A model generated the notes under the pieces. That model saw only the letters and a program-made list of their open reading frames with translations. It searched no databases and was not told the origin of the DNA. Positions 39,198 to 48,559 of a stretch of 64,000 nt of DNA are shown piece by piece (the stretch's first letter is position 1; the number at the start of each line of letters is the position of its first letter). The DNA comes from Chthonomonadales bacterium. Its GTDB lineage: Bacteria > Armatimonadota > Chthonomonadetes > Chthonomonadales > CAJBBX01. Both the position numbers and the translations under genes were made by a program. The stretch spans positions 1-64,000 of the forward strand of contig DAIDHP010000010.1 of NCBI GenBank assembly GCA_027459625.1, read 5' to 3'.

Positions 39198-42038
39198 ATG
39201 AAATCCTCCTTATTATTGCCGTCCGTCACTTTGCTTGCGTTGTTAATGGCGCCCGTTCTCTCATTCGCAGTCGAATGGTCCCATCCCGTCCCTGAACCTT
39301 CCGTTCCCGGCTCCGCTTTTTATCCGCGGATACCCAAGGTTGCAAGGTTAGAGCCGGGAAACTCGGAAATCTACAGTTATACGCGCGACGCTGGGCCGGA
39401 CGAATCGTTTTTCATCGCCGGAGGCGACTTATCCTCGGACATAACAATGTGGGGAGTGGATTCCGACAATCCCGCAGGCGTGGCGTTTAAACCCCGGATA
39501 CAACAGGCGGATCGGGATGGCGTCATCGCCACGATTCCGGATTCTCGTCCGAACGGACTTTTCTTCGCGTGGGTGAACGGCAAGGAGGGGGCAAGCAATA
39601 TAATTCGTTTGAACGCCCCCGAACCGTGGTGGTGCGGGCCCGACATCGCCCATCCCGATGAGACCGTTCGGATTTTTGGAAGACGATTGACGGAATTGCC
39701 CGACAACGTTACGGCGTATGTCTATCTTTGCAAGCCGGGGATGAAAGGCCAATGGATGCAGGTTTTGAACCCGTCGCAGTATGCGGTGAGTTTCCAAATT
39801 CCCACGGCATTCAAACCCGGAGATTATCAGGTTTGGGTCTATGCGGGGATGGGAGGGGAGTCGGGGTGGGGCGGTCCCGTGTCCCTAAGGATAACCCCCG
39901 AACCTGCGGCTCGAAAAGTGATTCATTTTCAGTCGGTTGAGGGCGGATTGAGGCTGCAAAAACTGTTGGATTCCGCTCACCCCAACGAGGTTGTCAAAAT
40001 ATCCCCGGGAAACATCACTCTGCTTCGCACTCTTCGAATCCCAGCCGGAGTTGTGTTGACGGGATCGGGAATGGAGCGGACAATTATGCGTTTATCCTCC
40101 TCAGGAAAGGGAAGGCTCGTTCGGCGCACCTCCGGATGGAATATGGCGATTGCCGAGTTGCAGGATATCGGCGATCGTTTGATCTATCGTATCCGCGCCC
40201 CTCGGTCGGGGAAATGGAGTTTGTGGATGCGCTATGCCGCCGACGATTCCGGTTACGGTTATGGCATGAGCGACAGAACGGAAATGATTGTAAACGGTGA
40301 CGAGAGAGTTCCCTTATCTCCGGTGCCGAATACATCCGGCTGGGGGGATTTCGAATGGACCAAGTGCTCAGTTCTCACCTTGAAAAAGGGGGAGAACACC
40401 CTGGAGTGGAGAAACGTGAAAGGCGGAGGATTGAACCTCGATGCGTTCGTCCTCGCTAAAAGCCCAAACTGGAAACCAGATGATTTAAAATCAATCAAGA
40501 GCGGATCCGACTTGATCGTTTTTCAGGCTGAGGCGGTTGACAAGGCGATCACCAAGCAAGCCGAATTTCCAAGTGAGGGTTCCCCGGTGGTCTGGTTATC
40601 GGGGGGTAACTCGGGACTGGAGTATTTAAGCGTTTTCGGGAACGCCAGAGTCACGACCGGTGTGGAGGTGAAATCCCCCGTTCCATTGGGTTGGGTTCAC
40701 GGAGGAGTGATCCGAGGAGTGGAAGTGGCGGATGTGGACGGAAAATGGGACGAGAACATCGGTTTGCATTTGCGACGAGTGGATCATTTTCTGGTGACGA
40801 AATGCCGTTTCACCGGTCGTGCGCCCATATTCTTCAGCGGAGCACGGCAATGCGAGGTTAGCGATAATCTATGCTACCCCGCCACACGGTTCGGGGGGAA
40901 CGCCGAGGCTGCATTGCTGAGCCGCACGGAGCCGTTGGAACAATGCCGTATTGAAAACAATGCCATCGTGGGGTCGAGATTTGCAGGAGGACCAACGGCT
41001 CGCAGGCTGATATGGTTCTCCACCGGACATGGTTCGGTGGATGAAAATTGGATATATGGCAATCGCGGCGAACATTGCCGATTCGGAGGCGTCGCCGGAA
41101 CGGATCAAAACGTAGGGGAGACCATTCTGTTTGAATCCAATATGCGCCTTGCGTATTACGGGTCGCCCGTGGCGGTATATCCCGATGGCATAACCCTTCC
41201 GCCATCCGCCTATAACCCCCCTTTGAAGGATGACGGCACGGTGGAACCTCCTTTGGGGGAGTATTACATTTGCGTCCTTCATGGGGTCGGAATAGGACAG
41301 GCTCGAAGAGTTGTTGGCAGGAACGGGGCTGTGCTTCTTCTTGATCGACCTTGGCGCGTTCCTCCAACTCCCTCATCCGTTGTGGTTATGGAGCCGATGT
41401 TTGCGCGAAACCTGGTGATCGGGAATGAGACCGTGGACGGCATGTGCGGCATCCAGTTATGGATCGGCGGCGTGGAGAACGTCTACGCGAATAATATCAT
41501 CAAAAGAGAGCGCAGAGAGGGGGTGTACCTATTCGCAGCGGCTAGCACGCTTGACGAGAGTATGCCCAATCAATGGAACGCAGGTATCGGTCCTTTACTG
41601 TACAACACAGTGGAGGGAAACACGGCGGATCGCACCGCTCAGGCGTTCTCGCTGATGGCGGATAGCAAATTGCCCGCAGCAAACGATTCAAAACTCGTCC
41701 TCGCAATAGGCAACGTTTTTCGCTACAACACCGGGACTAATAGCAGAATATCCGGTCTATCGATCTACGCAGGTTCCTCCTCTCCGAATGCGAAACCATA
41801 CAAGGCGGTCATCGGCACGATAGCGGAATTCAATGTGATGCGCGATCAGACGACAGCATACAGCGCCGGGGATTGGGTGTGGGACACCCTCTTTCGCCGT
41901 GATCACGCCTACTTCTGGGACGTGCCCGCAGGGGAAAAGCCTGTCGGATTCGACACAAACGGTTCCGCAAACACGGTGTTGAAGGAGAACAACATCGAAG
42001 ACCTTGTCGGAGACGAAATCCCCAACTCGCAACCTTAA
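39198..42038 (+). CDS. Secreted beta-helix protein with CBM-like insert
   Basis: Signal peptide from ATG 39198 (SD AGGAG); 'VVKISPGNITLLRTLRIPAGVVLTGSGMERTIMRL'; beta-helix repeats through C-terminus. Confidence 0.75.
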   Translation: MKSSLLLPSVTLLALLMAPVLSFAVEWSHPVPEPSVPGSAFYPRIPKVARLEPGNSEIYSYTRDAGPDESFFIAGGDLSSDITMWGVDSDNPAGVAFKPRIQQADRDGVIATIPDSRPNGLFFAWVNGKEGASNIIRLNAPEPWWCGPDIAHPDETVRIFGRRLTELPDNVTAYVYLCKPGMKGQWMQVLNPSQYAVSFQIPTAFKPGDYQVWVYAGMGGESGWGGPVSLRITPEPAARKVIHFQSVEGGLRLQKLLDSAHPNEVVKISPGNITLLRTLRIPAGVVLTGSGMERTIMRLSSSGKGRLVRRTSGWNMAIAELQDIGDRLIYRIRAPRSGKWSLWMRYAADDSGYGYGMSDRTEMIVNGDERVPLSPVPNTSGWGDFEWTKCSVLTLKKGENTLEWRNVKGGGLNLDAFVLAKSPNWKPDDLKSIKSGSDLIVFQAEAVDKAITKQAEFPSEGSPVVWLSGGNSGLEYLSVFGNARVTTGVEVKSPVPLGWVHGGVIRGVEVADVDGKWDENIGLHLRRVDHFLVTKCRFTGRAPIFFSGARQCEVSDNLCYPATRFGGNAEAALLSRTEPLEQCRIENNAIVGSRFAGGPTARRLIWFSTGHGSVDENWIYGNRGEHCRFGGVAGTDQNVGETILFESNMRLAYYGSPVAVYPDGITLPPSAYNPPLKDDGTVEPPLGEYYICVLHGVGIGQARRVVGRNGAVLLLDRPWRVPPTPSSVVVMEPMFARNLVIGNETVDGMCGIQLWIGGVENVYANNIIKRERREGVYLFAAASTLDESMPNQWNAGIGPLLYNTVEGNTADRTAQAFSLMADSKLPAANDSKLVLAIGNVFRYNTGTNSRISGLSIYAGSSSPNAKPYKAVIGTIAEFNVMRDQTTAYSAGDWVWDTLFRRDHAYFWDVPAGEKPVGFDTNGSANTVLKENNIEDLVGDEIPNSQP

Positions 42039-42043
42039 TCAGT

Positions 42044-42081
42044 ATCTGTCGGATCGGACCGACCGGTCCGATCCGACAGAT
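42044..42081. terminator. Perfect 17-bp inverted repeat with 4-nt loop
   Basis: ATCTGTCGGATCGGACC-gacc-GGTCCGATCCGACAGAT, 6 nt after the stop of the upstream CDS; no U-tract. Confidence 0.6.
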
Positions 42082-42102
42082 CAGCCTGCCCGACCCATGC
42101 CT

Positions 42103-42161
42103 TTAAACAATATTTAACCCCACCTTAACATTACCTTAAAACTCGCCTGCCACACTATAAC
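42103..42161 (+). promoter_or_regulatory. Putative Pho box: four TTAA(A/C) units at 11-bp spacing, followed by TATAAC -10-like hexamer
   Basis: Units at 42103, 42114, 42125, 42136; TATAAC 42156-42161; upstream of porin-pst-pho cluster. Confidence 0.7.
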
Positions 42162-42207
42162 CGTTGGCAATTCTGCCATCGCATTATTCTTCAAAAGGAG
42201 GAAAGAG

Positions 42208-43833
42208 ATGAGGCGAATTTCCCAGGCGCTGGTGATGATGGCGTTGCTGCTGACCATCATCGCTTCACCGGGTTGGTCTCAAGTGGCAAGCGATGTTCCC
42301 CCGGGAAACTGGGCGTACAAAGCCGTTGAGGACCTAGCATCGAAAGGTTTGATCAAAGGCTATCCGCCGAACGGGAATTTCTTCGGAAAACGAACCGTAA
42401 CCCGATACGAGATGGCTACGATCATTCAGAGGGTGCTGATACGAGTGGATGAACTGCTGGCGAACAAAGCGGATAAATCGGAGATCAACAACACTCCGAA
42501 ATCCGTGCTGACCCCGGCAGAGGTGGGTGAGATTAGAAAATTGGCTGACCATTACAGGGTGGAATTAACGGTCATCCAGACGGATATGACAAAAGCCCAA
42601 AGCGACATCGCCACATTGCAAACAGAAGTGGAGGGGCTGAAGAGCGCTGTCGCCGCAAACCAGCAAGCGACGGAAAAGAACACCGGGAATATCGCCAACC
42701 TCAGTCATGGGGTGAAAAGCGTCACTGAGACGGAAAAGGAACAAGCCGCCCGTATTACCAAATTGGCGGACACCAAAGTCTCCGCAGGCGACGGTAAAAT
42801 TCAAATCAACGGTGACGAGCAGATTTGGTTCCAAGGTTCGACCCAAAACGATAACGCAAGCCCTTCGGGTGGGTTTCAAGCCAACGGTTTTCGTTTGCGG
42901 CGCATGGAGTTGAAACTAACGGGGCAGATTAACAACCGCTCCTACTGGGATGTCTTATTCGATCTCTCGAAAAGTCTTTCCGGCTCCATCACACGGGATA
43001 AGAACGGCAATCCAACCGGTGTGTCACTGGACGCTACGAAGAATGTGCTTCAGGACATGTTCGTTGGATGGAAGCTCACCCCCAACCTGGCTTTCGAGGT
43101 GGGACAGCAGCATTTGCCGCTGGGTCTGGAGGGACTGACACCCTCGACCCACCTTCTGACGGTGGAGCGCTCCATCATGAACCTGTTGCCAACCAACGAT
43201 GGGCGTTACTCGGATATACGCGACATCGGAGCCCTCATGCGTTACACCAATCCGCAAATCGAGGGGGAGTTGGCGGTTTTTAATGACGGCGGCAACCTGC
43301 AGAATCAAACGGACAATAATAACAGCAAGGAGATTATTTGGCACGGCGTGTACAATGGCCTGCGTTATGTCTCTTTCGGAGCCTCCCAGGTGATTAGCGG
43401 GGGGGTTCAGGTGCCTAACGCACCGCAAACCACGCTGCGTGATCGCCTCGGATTCCAGTTGTCCGCCAAGTACGGTCGAAACCAACTCGAGGCCGAGTAC
43501 GAGCAGGGCAGAGACGGCGGGTTTTTCAACAGCGTCTTCAGTCCCGATATTAAATCGCAGGGCGGCTATGTCACCTACGCATACAAGCTTGCGCCATCCT
43601 GGCAACTTGTGGGTAGAGGGGAATATTGGAACCCGAATCGCGAAGCGCATGGCGTCGATTACGTATCGGAATATGACATGACGCTTGGTTTGAATTACTT
43701 CATCGCCGGACACAATTCGGAGATACAGGCGAACTGGGTCCGCAAGAATATCAACGACCCGAATGGACTGCAAACCAGCGTGCTTGGAGCGGACAGAAAT
43801 CTGTTCCTGATCAATTTCCAGCAAGCGTTTTAA
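42208..43833 (+). CDS. SLH-domain outer-membrane porin (OprP/OprO- or OmpM-like)
   Basis: SLH 'VPPGNWAYKAVEDLASKGLIKGYPPNGNFFGKRTVTRYEMATIIQRVL', coiled coil, then beta-barrel-like C-terminus ending in F. Confidence 0.85.
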   Translation: MRRISQALVMMALLLTIIASPGWSQVASDVPPGNWAYKAVEDLASKGLIKGYPPNGNFFGKRTVTRYEMATIIQRVLIRVDELLANKADKSEINNTPKSVLTPAEVGEIRKLADHYRVELTVIQTDMTKAQSDIATLQTEVEGLKSAVAANQQATEKNTGNIANLSHGVKSVTETEKEQAARITKLADTKVSAGDGKIQINGDEQIWFQGSTQNDNASPSGGFQANGFRLRRMELKLTGQINNRSYWDVLFDLSKSLSGSITRDKNGNPTGVSLDATKNVLQDMFVGWKLTPNLAFEVGQQHLPLGLEGLTPSTHLLTVERSIMNLLPTNDGRYSDIRDIGALMRYTNPQIEGELAVFNDGGNLQNQTDNNNSKEIIWHGVYNGLRYVSFGASQVISGGVQVPNAPQTTLRDRLGFQLSAKYGRNQLEAEYEQGRDGGFFNSVFSPDIKSQGGYVTYAYKLAPSWQLVGRGEYWNPNREAHGVDYVSEYDMTLGLNYFIAGHNSEIQANWVRKNINDPNGLQTSVLGADRNLFLINFQQAF

Positions 43834-43848
43834 GATGAATATAAATTC

Positions 43849-43870
43849 GAGGGAAGGATTTCCTTCCCTC
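43849..43870. repeat. Intercistronic hairpin GAGGGAAGGA-tt-TCCTTCCCTC
   Basis: Perfect 10-bp inverted repeat between porin and pstS. Confidence 0.8.
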
Positions 43871-43886
43871 CAAGGAGACAAGGATA

Positions 43887-44927
43887 ATGACACTTCGTAA
43901 ACTGTTAATGAAAGGATCTATCATTGTTTTAGCCATCGCGCTCTCGATGAGTATGAAAAGCGCGAACGCTCAGGCGTTGAACGTGGCTGGATCAACCTTT
44001 GTGTATCCCATAATGAACAAATGGATACAGAGATATCATGAACTCCATCCCGGCGTATCCATAAATTACCAGGCAATCGGATCGGGAGCCGGCATTGCTC
44101 AATACAAATCCGGAACGGTGGATTTTGGCGCGAGTGACGTTCCGCTCACCAACAAGGAGTTGGGCACCATGCCTCGCCCCACACTCAATATCCTGGATGT
44201 GTCGGGCGCCATCGTGCTGTGCTATAACGTACGAGGAATTGGCCCCGGCCTTCATATTTCGGGACCGGTGATCGCGGATATCTATTTGGGCAAGATCACC
44301 AAATGGAACGATCCCGCAATCAAAAAATTGAACCCGTATCTCAATTTGCCTGATGAGCCAATCCGTGTGATGCACCGCTCCGACGCTTCCGGAACGTCTT
44401 ATATTTTCACAAGTTATCTCGCATCCGTAAGCAAGGCTTGGAAAGACGGTCCCGGAGTTGGAAAAAGCCCCAACTGGCCGGTGGGAATCGGTGCGCAGGG
44501 GAACCCCGGGGTTGCCGGGTTGATTCACCACGCCCAAGGTTCGTTCGGTTACATCGAATTGGCTTATGCTCTGCAAAATCATATGCCCGCCGCTGTCGTG
44601 GAGAATCGAAGCGGTAACTTCGTCGCCGCAAGCATTCAATCCACCGCGTTCGCAGTGAATAGCGCTGTAAGGAAGATGGAGAAGGATATTCGTGTGAGCA
44701 TCGTGAATGGACCCGGTGTGAACACCTATCCCATTTGCGGGTTCAGCTATCTCATCGTTCCGAAATACCCGACCAACGTTACGCATGGAAGGGCTATGTT
44801 GAATTTTCTAAAATGGACTATGACCGATGAGGCGCAGCGGATGGCGGCGGACCTGCTATACGCTCCTTTGCCTGAATCAATCCGGAAAATTAATTTGAGA
44901 GCCATTGACAGCATTAAGGTGCGTTAG
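43887..44927 (+). CDS. pstS: Phosphate ABC transporter substrate-binding protein PstS
   Basis: 'LNVAGSTFVYPIMNKWIQRYHELHPGVSINYQAIGSGAGI', 'HRSDASGTSYIFTSYL'. Confidence 0.95.
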   Translation: MTLRKLLMKGSIIVLAIALSMSMKSANAQALNVAGSTFVYPIMNKWIQRYHELHPGVSINYQAIGSGAGIAQYKSGTVDFGASDVPLTNKELGTMPRPTLNILDVSGAIVLCYNVRGIGPGLHISGPVIADIYLGKITKWNDPAIKKLNPYLNLPDEPIRVMHRSDASGTSYIFTSYLASVSKAWKDGPGVGKSPNWPVGIGAQGNPGVAGLIHHAQGSFGYIELAYALQNHMPAAVVENRSGNFVAASIQSTAFAVNSAVRKMEKDIRVSIVNGPGVNTYPICGFSYLIVPKYPTNVTHGRAMLNFLKWTMTDEAQRMAADLLYAPLPESIRKINLRAIDSIKVR

Positions 44928-44940
44928 CATGGATATGCAA

Positions 44941-44967
44941 GCTGGAGGGGGAAATCTTCCCTCCGGC
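44941..44967. repeat. Intercistronic hairpin GCTGGAGGG-N9-CCCTCCGGC
   Basis: 9-bp stem with one G-U pair directly after pstS. Confidence 0.7.
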
Positions 44968-45182
44968 TCACCATTGTATTGGGGTATTATTAAAATGGAG
45001 AATAATGGCGTTTTTAATATAATGGCGATAAACGATGCTATATTGTGGAATTGCTCGCTTCCGTTTCATGGCAAATTGAGGACGAGTAACAATGCCGTTT
45101 TCATCGTGAATTTTACAATGAATTCGTCAAGCGCATTGGTTGACGAATGTTTCCGTTATCTCCAATAAGGATACAAGTCTCA

Positions 45183-47216
45183 GTGATTGAACAAAACAGT
45201 AATCAGAACCCAGTTACGCAAAATCTTCCAAAGCCGCTCAAAACCGCTGGATTCGCTGAATTCGGAGATTCTCTGTTTCGAGTGATCTCCACCCTTTTTG
45301 CATTGTCCTCTCTGTTTCTTATTGGATGGATAGGTGTCATCCTCTATCAGCAATCGGCTCTCACCCGTCATCTTTTTGGTTGGAGCATTCTGACAGGTCG
45401 GACTTGGGACACCCTTCATCATGTCATTGGCGCTTTGCCTTTTATTTACGGCACGTTTGTCAGTTCCACCATCGCTCTTATTCTGGCGGTACCGATCGGC
45501 ATATGCGCTGCGATATTTCTATCCGAGTTGGCACCTGCCTGGCTTGCAAGCCCTTTGTCGTTTCTAATTGAGTTGCTTGCGGCGATACCCAGTGTCATTT
45601 ACGGGCTATGGGGCGTTTTATTCCTTTGTCCGTGGTTAAACAACAACGTTTATCAATGGTTGAATAATAACTTCGGCAATATCCCTCTCTTCTCCAATTA
45701 TGGTGGTTATCCTTCCACAATGCTCGCTGCGGGAATCATCCTCGCCATCATGATTTTGCCTTTTATAACCTCCGTTTCCCGCGAAGTAATTCGCAGCGTC
45801 TCTCAGGCGCAGCGCGAAGCGGCGTTGGGGCTTGGAGCCACCCGCTGGGAGATGATCCGCAATGTCGTTTTGAAAGCCGCAAAATCTGGGATCACCGGTG
45901 CGGTGATACTTGCATTGGGAAGGGCCATAGGGGAAACCATGGCGGTGGTGATGGTGATTGGAAACAACACCATGATGTCCGCCTCCCTGTTGCAGCCCGG
46001 ATATACGATGCCGGCTTTGCTCGCCAACGAGTTCAATGAGGCGTGGACGAGCAAACTGCACACCTCCGCCCTCCTTGAGATTGCATTCATTCTGTTTGTC
46101 ATCACCTTCATCATAAACGCTTTGGCGAGAATTCTCATTCTCCTTACTTCTCGAAACTCGAATTACGCATCCGCGGAGCCCGGGAAAGCTGCGGCGATGG
46201 ATACTCTGCGCGATATCCTTGCCAAATTCGGGAGATGGCTCATGATCGTTGTCATCATCGGATTTGTCGCTTGGCAAATCATTGGGGATTTGCGATCGGA
46301 ATCGTTCAGGGGGTTGCTTCATCCAACAGAAATCATCGTTTACCTCTATCTCGCCACCCGATTTGTCACGCGCATCACAAGGGGCACTGGGAATTGGAAG
46401 AGATGGCGTAAGATTAACAACGGTTTCGTGCAGATATTACTGGGATTGTGCACTTTTCTGGCTTGTTTTATTCTCGCAATCTTACTATATGTCGTGGCGG
46501 TTCAGGGAATACAATACCTTCATCCCTCCATCTTCATCCATGACGAATTGGACGGAGGAATGAGCAATGGGATCATCGGGACTTTGGTTTTGGTGGGTAT
46601 CGCTTCCGCAATCGGAATTCCGCTTGGATTAATTGGCGGGATATATCTTTCGGAATACGGTGCGGGGCGATTTGGTAATGTGTTACGTTTCTCGGCTGAT
46701 GTGTTGAATGGAATCCCTTCGGTGGTGATAGGAATGTTCGTGTATGCAGCGGTGGTCCTTAAAACCAATCATTTCTCCGCAATGGCTGGAGGATTGGCGC
46801 TTGGGATCATGATGATCCCGACAATTGTGCGCACGACTGAGGAGATATTGCGACTAACTCCGTATTCACTAAGGGAGGGGTCCTTGGGGTTAGGTGCGAC
46901 CAAGTTTCGCACGATAAGAAGCATTATCGTTCCCGCCGCCAAAGGCGGCATTGTAACCGGCGTCATGCTCGCTCTCGCCAGAGTGATCGGGGAGACGGCG
47001 CCCTTGCTGTTCACAGCGTTTGGAAACGAGATGGTTACCTACAAGCTGAATTCGCAGATATCCTCGCTGACCATGCTTATTTATCGATTCGCCATGGATT
47101 CCGACGTCACGAAGAATGGAATGGCTTGGACGGGATCGCTCATATTAATTACCATAGTGCTTGTTATAAGTTTGCTGGCGCGATTGTTTTCACGTTCGCG
47201 TTATTCGATGCACTGA
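45183..47216 (+). CDS. Fused phosphate permease PstC-PstA (single polypeptide)
   Basis: Two complete permease modules: 'REAALGLGATRWEMIRNVVLKAAKSGITGAVILALGRAIGETMAV' and 'REGSLGLGATKFRTIRSIIVPAAKGGIVTGVMLALARVIGETAPLLFTA'. GTG 45183 preferred over ATG 45147. Confidence 0.92.
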   Translation: MIEQNSNQNPVTQNLPKPLKTAGFAEFGDSLFRVISTLFALSSLFLIGWIGVILYQQSALTRHLFGWSILTGRTWDTLHHVIGALPFIYGTFVSSTIALILAVPIGICAAIFLSELAPAWLASPLSFLIELLAAIPSVIYGLWGVLFLCPWLNNNVYQWLNNNFGNIPLFSNYGGYPSTMLAAGIILAIMILPFITSVSREVIRSVSQAQREAALGLGATRWEMIRNVVLKAAKSGITGAVILALGRAIGETMAVVMVIGNNTMMSASLLQPGYTMPALLANEFNEAWTSKLHTSALLEIAFILFVITFIINALARILILLTSRNSNYASAEPGKAAAMDTLRDILAKFGRWLMIVVIIGFVAWQIIGDLRSESFRGLLHPTEIIVYLYLATRFVTRITRGTGNWKRWRKINNGFVQILLGLCTFLACFILAILLYVVAVQGIQYLHPSIFIHDELDGGMSNGIIGTLVLVGIASAIGIPLGLIGGIYLSEYGAGRFGNVLRFSADVLNGIPSVVIGMFVYAAVVLKTNHFSAMAGGLALGIMMIPTIVRTTEEILRLTPYSLREGSLGLGATKFRTIRSIIVPAAKGGIVTGVMLALARVIGETAPLLFTAFGNEMVTYKLNSQISSLTMLIYRFAMDSDVTKNGMAWTGSLILITIVLVISLLARLFSRSRYSMH

Positions 47217-47239
47217 CGGGTGAGAAAAAGGAGAATGCA

Positions 47240-47563
47240 ATGATTTCGAGAAAATGGTTTGGTTTGATAGCGGTTTTGGGAGCGTTCGCTCTGGCTGGAT
47301 GCAGTTCCGGAAACGGCGGACAGGGGAACGGCCCCGCGCCGACCACCGACACGGTCAAAATGATTCAGGAGAAGATTAACGCTGATCCCAAGCTTCAAGG
47401 AGCGAAAATCAAGGTGTCCGTAACAAATGGCATGCTCAATTTCGATGGAACCGTGAAGAGTGTCGATCAGAAGCAGCAAGCGGAAAACGATGCGATGAAC
47501 ATCCAGTCACAGCAAAAAATGGCAATGGGCGTGAATGATAATTTATTGGTCGAAGGAAAGTAG
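47240..47563 (+). CDS. BON-domain-like lipoprotein
   Basis: 'AFALAGCSSGNGG' lipobox; 'MIQEKINADPKLQGAKIKVSVTNGMLNFDGTVKSVDQKQQAENDA'; SD AAGGAG before ATG 47240. Confidence 0.8.
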   Translation: MISRKWFGLIAVLGAFALAGCSSGNGGQGNGPAPTTDTVKMIQEKINADPKLQGAKIKVSVTNGMLNFDGTVKSVDQKQQAENDAMNIQSQQKMAMGVNDNLLVEGK

Positions 47564-47584
47564 AAACACATCGAGGGTAAAAGT

Positions 47585-48406
47585 TTGGACGCAATCATAG
47601 ATACACCTCCCGCCAAGACGGCATGCGAGAAAAGCATGAGTGAACAGGGACAGACAATACGGCTTGCGACTCGAAATCTCAATTTTTTCTACGGTCGCAC
47701 GCAAGCGTTGTTCAACATTAATATAAACATCCCGGAAAAAAGCGTCACGGCGCTCATAGGCCCTTCGGGGTGCGGGAAATCGACGTTCCTCCGGTGTTTC
47801 AATCGGATGAATGACGAAATCCCGGGAACCCGCCTTCAAGGCACGGTGCTGTTTGACAATCAGGATTTATACGTTCGGGGAATTAGCCTGGTTGACCTGC
47901 GCAAACGCATCGGCATGGTGTTTCAACGCGCCAATCCTTTCGCGATGTCCATTTTCGATAACGTGGCTTACGGACCACGCATCCACGGGGAGAATAACCG
48001 GTATAAGATTCAGGAGATCGTCGAGCGAAGTCTTGTTCGAGCGGCGCTGTGGGATGAGGTGAAGGATAATCTAAAAAAATCCGCGTTGGATCTGTCAGGC
48101 GGGCAACAACAGAGGCTGTGTATTGCAAGAGTGCTTGCGGTGGAACCCGAAGTGATCTTGATGGACGAGCCATGCTCCGCGTTGGATCCAAACTCCACTT
48201 TTTGCATCGAGGAATTGATGCAGGATCTTAAAAAAACCTATTCCATTGTAATCGTGACGCATAACATGCAGCAAGCCGCGCGCGTTTCGGATAATACGGG
48301 GTTTTTCCTTAAAGGGGAATTAATCGAAATAGACAAAACCGAAAAAATATTCCAAGGGCCGGAGGATCAGCGAACCGAAGATTATATCCGAGGGCGGTTT
48401 GGTTGA
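47585..48406 (+). CDS. pstB: Phosphate ABC transporter ATP-binding protein PstB
   Basis: Walker A 'GPSGCGKST', 'LSGGQQQR', '[11 protein letters not shown]', '[13 protein letters not shown]'. Confidence 0.95.
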   Translation: MDAIIDTPPAKTACEKSMSEQGQTIRLATRNLNFFYGRTQALFNININIPEKSVTALIGPSGCGKSTFLRCFNRMNDEIPGTRLQGTVLFDNQDLYVRGISLVDLRKRIGMVFQRANPFAMSIFDNVAYGPRIHGENNRYKIQEIVERSLVRAALWDEVKDNLKKSALDLSGGQQQRLCIARVLAVEPEVILMDEPCSALDPNSTFCIEELMQDLKKTYSIVIVTHNMQQAARVSDNTGFFLKGELIEIDKTEKIFQGPEDQRTEDYIRGRFG

Positions 48407-48559
48407 TATATGAATGCGCATGTGAAGGTTGGAAAGCTTGGTCGATTGTATTTCAATGAGCGAAAGCTGCGTTGTACTAGCGAATTTACTCTCACTGAGA
48501 GATACACCGCCTTCCTATCGCGGTTATTCCGTTCGAAAATGGAGGCATGAGGCGAAAAC

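Noticed and set aside
44905-45168. 87-aa ORF between pstS and pstCA
   Set aside because: Overlaps the end of pstS and contains the 44941-44967 hairpin; no domain and unlikely composition.
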